From contig CAJNOQ010002077.1 of assembly GCA_905250885.1 (NCBI GenBank), forward strand, positions 1 through 26,456: a stretch of DNA of 26,456 nt, read 5' to 3'. Source of the DNA: Didymodactylos carnosus. Its lineage: Eukaryota > Rotifera > Eurotatoria > Philodinida > Philodinidae. The notes below the pieces were generated by a model, which had not been told where the DNA came from, did no database searches, and saw only the letters and a program-made list of their open reading frames with translations. Both the position numbers and the translations under genes were made by a program. This document shows positions 10,807-20,646 of this stretch, piece by piece (the first letter of the stretch is position 1; every line of letters starts with the position of its first letter).

Positions 10807-12268
10807 TTTACAACAATGACCTGGCGCTTGGCTAAATAATAATGTACACACACACTTTCTTCTATTGATAATTCGAATGCATTAATTATACATTAACGTC
10901 CCAATGTCCAATTCACACTACAAAAAAAATTGTGCACTAACACAGAATCGGAAATATGTGAAAGTGTGATTGTGTATCCATATGTGCAAGTGTGTTAAAA
11001 ATTTGTGTGCTTTAAGTAGATGACAAATATATGTCAACGTGTGCAACTGTGTTTTAATGAGCAATTTTTCATCGTCTTTTTGTTTTGCAACTCTTACTCA
11101 ATATAAGAATAATTACATAAAAGCATAAATTTTTTTCTCACTTAAAATGCTTGTAACTGTATCAGATGTTGATTTTACATCGCCACGTACAGTGGTCGTC
11201 CAATGCCGAATATGATACTGAAAGAGTTATAACGAGCAATGGACTTTAGTGGATATCGTGGAAACGCTATAGCAAGCTGATGATAGGTCGGATCAAAAAA
11301 CAAATAATTTTTCAAGCGTAAGCTGACATCATAAGCTAGCGTTCACTTCTTTTTTATTAAACCTAAACAAAGGTTTCAAGTTTTCTTTGTATAATCAGCT
11401 GTGGGACTTAAAGGATTAAGTATGGACGATGATCGGTAATTGATCGTTGACTGCAAGATTTTCTTAACAGGAATAACGATAAAATGGATTAAATAGATAG
11501 ACGACGGTGGTGAAAAAATTTTACGGAAGATTTCGATAAATTTTTCTTAGTGATCTAATTTCTGATAAATTACTTTTTATCAAACTTTCTCTATAATTTC
11601 GGATGTCTGTTTATACAAAGGTAAGAATTAAGCTTACAAAAATTTGCGAGGTTGCACATCTTTAGATAGATGTCTTTGACGACGACTTTTATTCTGTTTC
11701 TGAAGAAAAATGCAGATTTAGCAAATCCTATATCACATCGCTTTCAACGTGTTTTCTTTGGAAATGATATAGAAGCCGGGATGGTTTTGTTATATACCAA
11801 TACGTTTCGATGATAATATGTTTCTCAAAGATACACTTTGACTGATTCAAATAAACATTATTTAAAAGATCAAACAGCATTAAAAAGATAATCACTGTAT
11901 TGTATAACTGTTTTTTTTTTTCATAGTAATATTTTACAAGATTTTTCTAAATAATAGTTTGCAAATAATTAATCTCCATAGCGGTATTCATTGCCGCCAA
12001 TATAAAACTCTATCAGAAATTCTAATCAATTAATTATTTTATAAAATTATTCCAATTAGAAATAGCATGTAACATCAACTCGGTTGCATTCCAATAAATA
12101 AAAGACACTTCTCTGATGAAAAAATAAAAAGCTAGAACACAACTGATAAATTTTATTAAAGATTTAGTAGAATTAATGGGCATTTAGGCAGAATGCCTTT
12201 GTCTTGTTCATTAATCTAAAATATGACTGAATAACTCATTATAACAGTTAAAATATACTAAATGATGT
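10807..12268. other. Gene-free stretch with a GTGTG-rich segment
   Basis: Bases ~10915-11065 are enriched in diverged words such as GTGAAAGTGTGATTGTG, GTGCAAGTGTGTT and GTGTGCAACTGTG, another degenerate short-word block. The rest is AT-rich without supported genes. The minus strand reads AATAAA at 12152-12157, about 110 nt past the stop of the M13 gene, a plausible polyadenylation signal for it. Confidence 0.4.
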
Positions 12269-15200
12269 TTATGTATCAAAACATTTTGTCTTAGTATTCA
12301 TCGGTCGATCTGGTGCGCAATTGAATGCATCTTTAAATTCATTCATATGTGTTAATGCTGTATTCAATGCTGTTTCTTCATCATAGGAGCCGAACTGAGT
12401 TAGAACTAATTGAATTAACTCCTTTCGTTTAAAGCATTGTGATTGAGCATAGGCTAGAAAAAATTGTTGATCTAATGTCGAGTTTCTTTCTAAGATCGGT
12501 AATAAGTGCTCTTTTGAATATCCTAGAGTATTAGTGCTACTAACGTAATTGTTCAGTGCCATGTGAGCCAATCTCAAAGCACCTATCTGTCGAAGAGTTA
12601 TGGGTGAAAATGGTTCACCGGATAGCGTTACTGTTACCGATGTTCCACCAACATCGTAGATTAGATGTTGAACAACGTTGGTATAATAATCCGTTATACA
12701 TTGACGACTTTCGCTATAAGATTTGGCAGTATTTGTTGTCCACCAATTAAAGTTTGTACCGTTTGCTAAATAAGCGTTACCTTAAGTGAAAGAAGAGAAA
12801 TGGTGCATTGTAATATGTAAATACCAACTATTCACTAATTTTACCTTCATTTATATCGATTACGGAAAATACTTTTTCAGCCAATAAGACACCAAGACTT
12901 CCAAAATTGAGTGATGGTGGCCATATATGATTAACCAATGGCACTTGCATTGCAGGTGAAATGACAAATATTCTATTTAACACAGCAACATAATCAAATA
13001 ATTTATTTCGTTGTTGAAATGTGTCCCAGTGGTCAAGTTTATTGGGAAATAAAATTGCATCGGATAATATCGTTCTTCGAAATTGAACAAAATTATAAGC
13101 ATTTTGAAAATGAGAAGTTTGATTAACAATGAGCTAAAAATGAAAAAATATGGCATTATAATAAAAATTTTATTACAACAGATATATCGTACATTTTCAT
13201 AATATTTATTGAGCTCATTATCATCCTGAGCAATGGTCGTATAACCAACGGATGTTATTAATTGGTTTGCTTTTTCCCTAGCAATTTGTTTTGTTTGTTC
13301 ATCCATCCATTTGTTCTCATTGATATAATTCAATAAAGAAGCTTTTAAATATGTTAACAATGTTGATACCTAATTCAAAAAAAATAATAAAGTCAACACG
13401 TTCATACAATTTAATTTGCAAGAGAATACGTACTTCTTCTGTATTATCATGATGAAAATTGAACCGTGTATATAGACGAATCATTGCTAATGGAAATTTT
13501 TGTATTGTTTCACGCGCACAATAAGCATCGTTTGTCATATGTAGTGGATGACCATAATATTTTTCAGTGAAAATGCGATTAGCATGTACATAATGATAAC
13601 TTAAATCATTGATATACGCTTGAACAAGACGCCATCGCATGTAATTATGAATTTCTCGACGACCGAGTGTACTAAAAAATAAATTTTGAACAATTGAAAC
13701 ATTATTATTTCATGACGTAAATACCTATTATCATTCATCATTTGTTGTAATAATTTAAATACTTCAGCGAAATATCTTGGATTTGTTACATAGACAGGCG
13801 TTGATGGTTCTAAAATACTTGCATCGGCCAATACATAATTCATTAATTCTCTAAAATCTAACTATAATATGAGACAGTAACTATAAGTTGATTATAGGAG
13901 AAGTTTATTACCAAATATAGCGCTGATACTTCTTCTAATGTTAATAAAACTTGGGACTAATTATCTAAGATGTTCAAGAAAAAAATTATCTATTTTCATT
14001 TTATTCAAGTAGTTATGTTAAATTGCATGTCATAGATGAATAATCACTTGATGTTTCTCCGATACCATTCTGAATATTTGACTCTTTAAGTAACTGAAAA
14101 AAAAAATAGATTTAATATGTTGAAGGATAAGAGAAACATATAATATTTTATACTTCAGCTAGTTTTCTTTCGATATATAGTATATCAGCAGCAATTATTT
14201 GTATACGAGTGTTTAAAGATCCATCGTGCACATTAGCATCCATCGCGAGTAAATTTAATATGGTTATAATATATTCATTATAAGCAATTCTGCGCTGAAA
14301 AATATTCACAGAATAACAGTCTTAATAAAATACTAATCCTAACAAAAATATACTCAACTTACATTATTTGATACATCATCATCTAATACATAATCTTGAT
14401 ATTCCATACTCAGACCATGCGGATAAAACTAGCAAATGGAAAAGCATAAACAAATAGAATATATAATAATCATACGTATAATAGACATACTTCAAGTTTA
14501 TCATCTTTTATTCGCACATCGAATATTGCACGAGTACCATAACTAGCTTGGATATATGCAAATTGTTCAAATAATGTTTGCTTATTATTTATTAGTGCTG
14601 TATTATCACCACCATCAAACAGAAACCATCCATTAGCAGCAGCATTAATTAATTCAATCATTGCCTGACCACTATTACTAACTCGACCGTAGTCATCCCG
14701 ACATTCTTGATAATATACCTAAGTAAAACAGTTTTATTTTATAGAAGAAAATCAATTCAAACATTATCTCTAGTATACCTTTATCTTCCATTCCCAAGAT
14801 GCTTTATTGATTTCATTTACTGGTCCATCCAATAATACTTCCATTTCACTATCGATTTCATTTACAATATCACCAATTACAGTCCTTTCAACTTCAAACG
14901 ATTTGTAATCTCTTGTTTTTAACCAATTTCCGCATGCGTATCGAAAAAAATTATCACAAGGTTCCACGTTCTTGTCGATAAATAAACTTTGGTGTGCTGC
15001 CGCTGCAATACAACCATTTGATACACAAAATTTACATTCTGGAGTTGGATCAGTTAAACAAGTATCTTTCACTTTATCAGGTGATATTTTAGATGTGGAT
15101 TTTGGTACAGCTAATATGATAATTAAACTGACAAGTATAAGTGATAAAAGTAGAATTATCCCAAGTAAAATGTAGAATAAACGTTTAGATTGAATTCCAC

Positions 15201-15273
15201 AGAATAGTTTAGATGATGGTCGTTTTGAGCCTACATCTTCTGTAAAAAGATTTACTGGATCTAATTTAGCCAT
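12269..15273 (-). CDS. M13 (neprilysin/ECE-like) membrane protein lacking catalytic residues
   Basis: The minus-strand exons are 14779-15273, 14491-14718, 14363-14428, 14154-14294, 13912-14092 (interrupted), 13725-13861, 13434-13671, 13193-13369, 12845-13133 and 12269-12780, with GT-AG introns of 50-68 bp. Total length is about 780 aa, normal for M13. A cytosolic tail is followed by one membrane segment (residues ~33-56), then a Cys-rich start with the family signature CDNFFRYACGNWL (106-118). Later landmarks are HNYMRWRLV, SLNFGSLGV and FFLAYAQSQC. The active site is gone. The HExxH position reads AEKVF (12867-12881), so both zinc histidines are lost and only the Glu is kept. The ENxAD position reads ITLRQ (12587-12601). 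The substrate NAxY motif and the late DxHSPxxxR motif are also absent, and the end is KCFDT rather than the usual Cys-x-x-Trp. If expressed, it would be a type II surface pseudopeptidase. Exon 5 contains in-frame stops and a frame change, so the locus may be a pseudogene. Confidence 0.8.
13912..14092 (-). pseudogene. Interrupted exon 5 of the M13 gene
   Basis: The acceptor before 14092 and the donor after 13912 look good, but the 181-bp exon has a stop after SSMTCNLT, more stops behind it, and a length that breaks the frame. Family comparison predicts a continuous SSMT-LEEVSALYL joined to the next exon's LDFRELMNYV. About 88 extra bases sit between ATGACA and TTAGAAGAAG. No placement of that insert gives GT-AG ends. 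An alternative extra intron with GT at 14063-14064 or 14045-14046 and AG before 13934 would restore the frame while dropping 5-14 residues. Either this copy is disrupted or a non-obvious intron is removed. Confidence 0.6.
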
Positions 15274-15905
15274 GATATTAAAAACAAAGAGGTTAAATTT
15301 TTAACAAGTTTTTCTTATTTACTCTCGTTTTCATTTCAGTTGAAATGATAAGATAATAATATAACACATTTTTGCGTGAGACATTAAGAAGTGAGATTGA
15401 ATGAAAACAAACTTTTTTTTAATTCCAATCAAAAGCTACAAATCGACGAATAATAATTTTGTAGTGTCCTATAAAATTCTTATCTAATATTGTTTATTAT
15501 AGTGATAGTTATTTTCATCACAAAGAATTGTTCTCATTCTATTTCACACTTTGCATCTTGTTGATGTCACTGATTTTAAGAGCATTTAACCAGTGTAAAA
15601 TATTCAACTCTGTCCAAATGGATATTGCCGTTTAGTGAATCATCCGTACACTTGTTTTTTTCTAGCTATTGTCGTACTGTGAGATTATGCTATATTACAA
15701 AGTTAATCTCTTGTTTATGTGATGATGTATTTATTCTTAATATACAAGAAGTAAAGTAAATACATTTTAAAGGTAATTTCATTGATTTTGAAACTAATAG
15801 AAAAAAACTTCGATCGGCAAAGTTGAAATTAGGCGTTTGAAATTGAGCGTTTGTCAAGCTCACTGTGAATTCAGGACAAAATTTTCTTAAAAAGTTGACA
15901 TAAAA
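15274..15905. other. Upstream region of the M13 gene up to the LINE
   Basis: This AT-rich stretch should contain the promoter of the minus-strand M13 gene. No distinct regulatory motif can be chosen. The minus-strand frame at 15690-16046 is chance and partly antisense to the LINE. The exact 5' edge of the LINE insertion is unclear and could lie anywhere from about 15840 to 15910. Confidence 0.35.
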
Positions 15906-18448
15906 TAATGTAGAGTACACGTGAGATGTCGAACAGATGCAAAAAGGCCTATAAACAATATCGAAATGATGACTCACTTCAGAATCTTGAAAAATACAAG
16001 AATAAAAAAAAAATGTTTTGAAAGTGCATATGTTAAAGAGAAACAAAAATTTTATTCTTCACTCTCTTCTCGGGTCAGCACGCCGTCTAAACGGTGGTGG
16101 TCCCTTGCAAGTGGAGCGACTGGAAAGAAAAAACCTTCTTATGTATCATCGGTAACATCTTCAAACGGAGATTTGACTAATGACCCTAAAGAGAAAGCTA
16201 AGTTGCTCAATGAATATTTCGCTTCTACTTGTACTATTGATCCTACTGTGAATGTGAAAACATTGCCCGCCTTTCAGTCTCGTACAGCATCTAAACTTAA
16301 TAGTATTGAAATCTGTGAGTCTGATATTTTTAAGGTTTTATCTAAACTTGATGTGAACAAGACAGGACCACCTGAAATTGGGAATAGAATACTACGAGAG
16401 CTAGCAGAAGTGCTAACACCTTACTAAGTAAACTATTAAATCAATCCTTATCTATATGAATCCACCCTGATATGTGGAAACTAGGCCATGTTAATGCATT
16501 ATTCAAATCAGAAGATGTTCACGAGAAAGGGTATTATCGACCCATCAATCTCCTTCAGTGCTTTCGAAAGTTTGCGAAAGAGTCATCATGAACTGTATGA
16601 TTATTTTCTGCGAAATAATTTATTGAGTCGAGACCAGTCTGGTTGTCGCAGTGGTGATGGGACAATAAATTAACGTCATGAAATCGTCCATAAAATTAAT
16701 GAGGGTTTAGATGAATGTGGTTTTGTACGTGGTGTTTTCTTGGACATTCGAAAGGCGTTTGCCATCGTATGGCACCGGAGTTTGCTTCTGAAACTTGGGA
16801 AGCATGGGGTAGGGGGCTCGGTTTTGAAGTGGTTAGAGTCTTATCTTATTGGAAGACGAATTCTCACTATGGTTTCCGGTAAAATGTCGAATGAGAGAAA
16901 AATCAATCGTGGTGTGTCCCAAGCCTCAGTCTTAGAGTCTTTGCTCTTCCTAATATTTATAAACGATATTTCTAATAACCTGAAAAATTTATGTAAACTA
17001 TATGCCGATGATACCTGCTTGTATGGCAGTGGAAAAGATTTGAAGGCTTCATCTGACTTCCTCAATCGTGATTTAGCCCGCTTGTCCGAATGGTCCGCTA
17101 ATTGGCTACTTGAGTTCAATGTAAATAAATGCAAATCTTTAGTTTTCACAAAATCACGACAGCTAAAAACAACAGTCTTTCCTTCGCTATTATTGAATAA
17201 TAGTTTTCTCACCGAAGTTGATGAGCATGTTCATTTAGGACTTTTGTTCTCACAGGACATGCTATGGAAGAAGTACATCGACAAGTTGTGCACTAGTCAG
17301 AGTTCACTTATGGGTTTCTTGACTAGACATAAGTGATGGTTGAATAGGAAAGCTCTGAATACTTCATATCAAGCATATGGTGTGTCGGCATTAAACTGTG
17401 GCTGTACGATCTATTCTTTGACATCTGGCTATAACATTGACAGACTAGGGAAAGTTCAACATCAAGCCTGCTTGACAGTTTCCGAAGCTATGCGCACTTC
17501 TTCTCAATATAAAATTCTACATGATCTTCATTGACTTCCTCTCACTGATCATTTTCTGAAAATGAGGCTCACACTTTTTGACACATAATCGCAAGATGTG
17601 CGCCTGTATACTTAACTGAACATGTTAAGCTTGCTCTGTTGAATACCAGATAGAACACTGGATCTAACAATCGTCAGCTCTATGTTGTTGATCATTTGAA
17701 AGAGACAGCAATTAGACAAACATTTTTTACATATGTGCCACTTGAATGGAACAACCTATCTACGGAAATCTCAGCATCTACTTCTACGACAATATTCAAA
17801 ACAAAATTTAATGCCTCGATTTTAAAAAATCCAAATAAAAACTATTATCTTGATGTCCCGCGACGTCTTGAAGTTTTCTTCACACAATGTCGAGTAGACT
17901 TCCCTTCATTACGCGTATTACTAAAGGAAAGAAATTTGCTAAATAACGGTGAAACGGATTTATGTGATTGTGGCCAAACCGAAAGTCTTTCTTATCACTT
18001 TCTTAATTGTGGTATATATAAAACTCAAAGAAGGGAATTGTGCGAATCGTTACTGTCTGCTGGAGCTTTTAGTCTAGATCTTGTGCTTCTGAGAATTCAC
18101 AAGGATTTGGATTCGATGAAGTTGATTGCTAGTGCTGTTACAAAATACATCAAAGAAACAAATCGCTTTAATATGATTCATCCCTTGCCAAACCTATCAA
18201 TTATTTTTATTTCTATATAATCGAATTCCTTCAGATTTACGTCACCGTGCTCCTACCCTCCCTCTTATTGTCATTTACCCTTACCTTTTCTTTATTTCTC
18301 TTCTTCTTTTATTGTCTTTTTTACGTCTGTTCATTCATTTGTTGATTATTTTTGTTTTCATTCTTCAGGAATATTTAGTTCATCATTTAACATTTTTTTT
18401 ATTATTACTTTTATTATTATTTTGAATAAAGTTTATATAGAAAAAAAA
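15906..18448 (+). mobile_element. 5'-truncated non-LTR retrotransposon (LINE, Jockey/CR1-like)
   Basis: Recognisable sequence starts in the linker between endonuclease and reverse transcriptase (CKKAYKQYRN, then YVKEKQKFYSSLS) and runs through the reverse transcriptase to the C-terminal Cys/His region. The endonuclease and any first ORF are missing. The 3' end has AATAAA at 18425-18430 followed by an A8 run at 18441-18448, as expected of target-primed reverse transcription. A target-site duplication was not found, partly because the 5' edge is blurred. The Jockey/CR1 grouping rests on the YADD and C-terminal CxCG...H...C layout and is tentative. It lies some 630 bp upstream of the M13 start codon in the opposite orientation. 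Confidence 0.85.
15921..18220 (+). pseudogene. Decayed LINE reverse-transcriptase ORF
   Basis: Pieces are open at 15921-16427, 16488-16673, 16740-17336, 17340-17534 and 17696-18220. The first four share a frame, but local frame changes occur in the A run near 16006, near 16424 and near 16545. There are stops at 16671-16673, 17334-17336 and 17532-17534, and a further shift near 17590. Reverse-transcriptase motifs include the linker WWSLASG, the priming-finger region (KLDVNKTGPPEIGNRIL), LDIRKAFAIVWH near 16741 (usual form LDIRKAFDxVWH, so the second Asp is now Ala), GVSQASVLESLLF (usually GVPQGSVLGPLLF) and LYADDT near 16998-17015 with both catalytic aspartates. The C-terminal part has CDCGQTESLSYHFLNC, a Cys/His cluster usual at LINE ORF2 ends. 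No active protein can be made from this copy. Confidence 0.85.
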
Positions 18449-18803
18449 GATGAAAAATGGATTCTGAAAGACGAATTATCAAAGTATGGAAAACAAGATG
18501 TGGCATTTGCAGAAAGAGTGATTACGCTGGTTTTTTTATACAAAAGATTACTCGTTAGAAGAAGTATGTTTTGAGCAAAACAAAACAAAATTGTATTGAA
18601 ATTTTGTTTTTAATTATGACTAAAACAGAAAAATATGTATAGCTTTTATGTTCTTTTCCATTAGCATAAGAAAAGATTCAAAAAGCGACAGATGAGATCA
18701 GACTGTCATGGACCTCGAAAACGAACAAATTGTACTTTGTAAACTGGGGCTAGTTTTAGATAGCATTTGATACTTTATATATTGAGTATAATCAAATCTT
18801 GTA
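18449..18803. other. AT-rich spacer after the LINE
   Basis: No gene was seen. A short word here (GAGTGATTACGCTGGTTT near 18517) resembles one in the centre of the 10214-10806 foldback (GAGTGCCTACGCTGGTTT near 10500), perhaps a remnant of a related element. Confidence 0.3.
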
Positions 18804-19258
18804 CTATCCATTTCATAATAGAGTAGCCGACCTTAATTTAATCAATAGTACCTATTCAATCTGATTTTGTACTTAAAATCAATAATAAACATTCTCTTAC
18901 TTTGGAACTTTTTACTTCCAGAAAATCTTTTCAAAAATTCAAATTAAAATATCTATTGAACTTTGAGACTTGAGTGGAAATGCAGAGGAGTGTAGGATGC
19001 TTCAAACCAATCTATCAAAGTTTAAAAAATCCATAGGTTTTTTGTATTCTGACCACCTCGTAGATTTTATCTATTGAAGTATATATACCATGGTTAGTTA
19101 AAAAATTAAACTCAGTTTTTCAGAGATACATGTGTCGTAAAAAAGAAAAGAAAAAAGAAGTATACGTTGTTGAACACTGAGAAACACAAGTCTCTATCTC
19201 TTTTTAATCAAATATTATTCAAAAAACATCCACGGCTACTCTATTGTGAAATTGATAG
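18804..19258. mobile_element. Possible MITE with 26-bp terminal inverted repeats
   Basis: Left end CTATCCATTTCATAATAG..., right end read inverted CTATCAATTTCACAATAG..., both continuing to GAGTAGCCG: about 23 of 26 bases match. The 400-bp interior shows no coding sequence and no further pairing. No target-site duplication is visible. It may be a small non-autonomous transposon or a chance pair of dispersed repeats in opposite orientation. Confidence 0.4.
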
Positions 19259-19701
19259 AAAAATTTGCATGAGAAAATCGAGTCATGAACATTGAACATC
19301 TAGATTGATGTACGGATTTATTTAAAAGTAACGCAATGTTTAGAACTATGACGTATCGCAAGTAATCGCCTTAACTATAAAAAATTGATGAAAATAGTGT
19401 ATCATAAACTTGAGAATCGATAGTTCATTAAATAAATCAAACTTTCTTTTCTTTATGCAAAACCTTTGATAACGTGCCTGTACAATTAAAAAACGTTTTT
19501 ATATCAGTGCCAATATTTACTTATGGTATTCAGAAATATGAAAATGTCATATTTTGTTTCACAAACACGTTGTCTTATTTCAACATAGAAATAATTTTTA
19601 TACTATAACAAGCAAGTAGTATTATATACACGTTCTTTAGTTTGAACTGATCAATCAAAAGTAACTTACAATAACACATAATTTAAAAACTTCATGAATT
19701 A
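19259..19701. other. AT-rich spacer, nothing recognised
   Basis: No open frame, repeat or RNA gene could be supported in this stretch between two mobile elements. Confidence 0.35.
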
Positions 19702-20450
19702 ATCTTATATAGGTATGCACCAGTACCGATACCGGTACCAGTAAAAGTGCTCCACAAAAGTTTAAGACCTTTTTTGTTTTTGCAATAACTCAACTTCCTT
19801 GATAGATACAGACTCCGTTCTTTCGCCAAAAGAAAGCCTACGTTGAGTACTATAAGTCACATAAAAATCTTACTTCCTGAGTATTTCACGTTTCCCAATC
19901 AAGAGAATTACGCGAAAAAAATTCAAAAACACATCATTCGATAGAAAAGTTTACGGGCTATCCGTTGCTGATCAAACTTTCAGCTTTTGAGCATGTCTTC
20001 ACCGCCAAAATCTTGTTTTAGTTAGAGCGGAGAAATCGAGGTTTTTCCATTTTTTGGGCCAGCCAAAAGAAGTTTTTGGCGATAAAGACATGCTCAAAAG
20101 CTGAAAGTTTGATCAGCAACGGATAGCCCATAAACTTTTCTATCAAATGATGTGTTTTTGAAATCTTTTTTCGCGCAATTCTCTTGATTAGGAAACGTGA
20201 AATACTCAGGAAGTAAGATTTTCCAATTGTGTAAAACACCACGTTTTTGCTTTAGCTCAGTCAAATTAAGCCGGAACTTAACTATTTTCTCAGGGTTTAT
20301 AGTACTCAACGTAGGCTTTCTTTTGGCGAAAGAACGGAGTCTGTATTTATCAAGAAAGTTGAGTTATTGCAAAAACAAAAAAGGTCTTAGACTTTTGTGG
20401 AGCACTTTTACTGGTACCAGTACCGGTACTGGTGCATACCTAATCTTATA
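19702..20450. mobile_element. hAT-like foldback element with 8-bp target duplication
   Basis: The element proper is 19710-20442. It starts TAGGTATGCACCAGTACC and ends with the inverse (GGTGCATACCTA). It is flanked by the identical octamer ATCTTATA at 19702-19709 and 20443-20450. An 8-bp duplication and the TAGG terminus suit the hAT superfamily. The arms (about 19710-20012 and 20073-20442) pair over nearly their whole length around a ~60-bp loop. The right arm carries about 70 extra bases (roughly 20222-20299), replaced by a few bases in the left arm. The termini themselves are quasi-palindromic (GTACCAGTACCGGTACTGGT). Short frames inside are products of the arms; there is no transposase. Confidence 0.85.
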
Positions 20451-20646
20451 GTATTAAACTACGTATGAAAAGGTACATAATAATGGTGATGTTTTTCTAC
20501 AACTGATTCTGACAAAAAAAAGGAGAATAATTAGTTCAAAGTATAAACATTAATAATCAGATCTGAGATAAATGTCTACGATATTTTTCTAAATTACTTA
20601 CAGGCAATTCCACACTTTTGTTACCCATGTCATGTATTAGTACAAT

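Noticed and set aside
10915-11065. Telomere-type repeat array
   Set aside because: The GTGTG words are irregular and lack any fixed 6-7-bp period.
15690-16046. Minus-strand frame of 118 aa
   Set aside because: Hydrophobic, Phe/Ile-rich translation of AT-rich DNA partly antisense to the LINE, with no supporting exons.
16841-17212. Minus-strand frame of 123 aa
   Set aside because: It is the antisense shadow of the LINE reverse-transcriptase domain.
20018-20451. Frames of 71-84 aa on both strands
   Set aside because: They are generated by the inverted arms of the hAT-like foldback, and they mirror each other.
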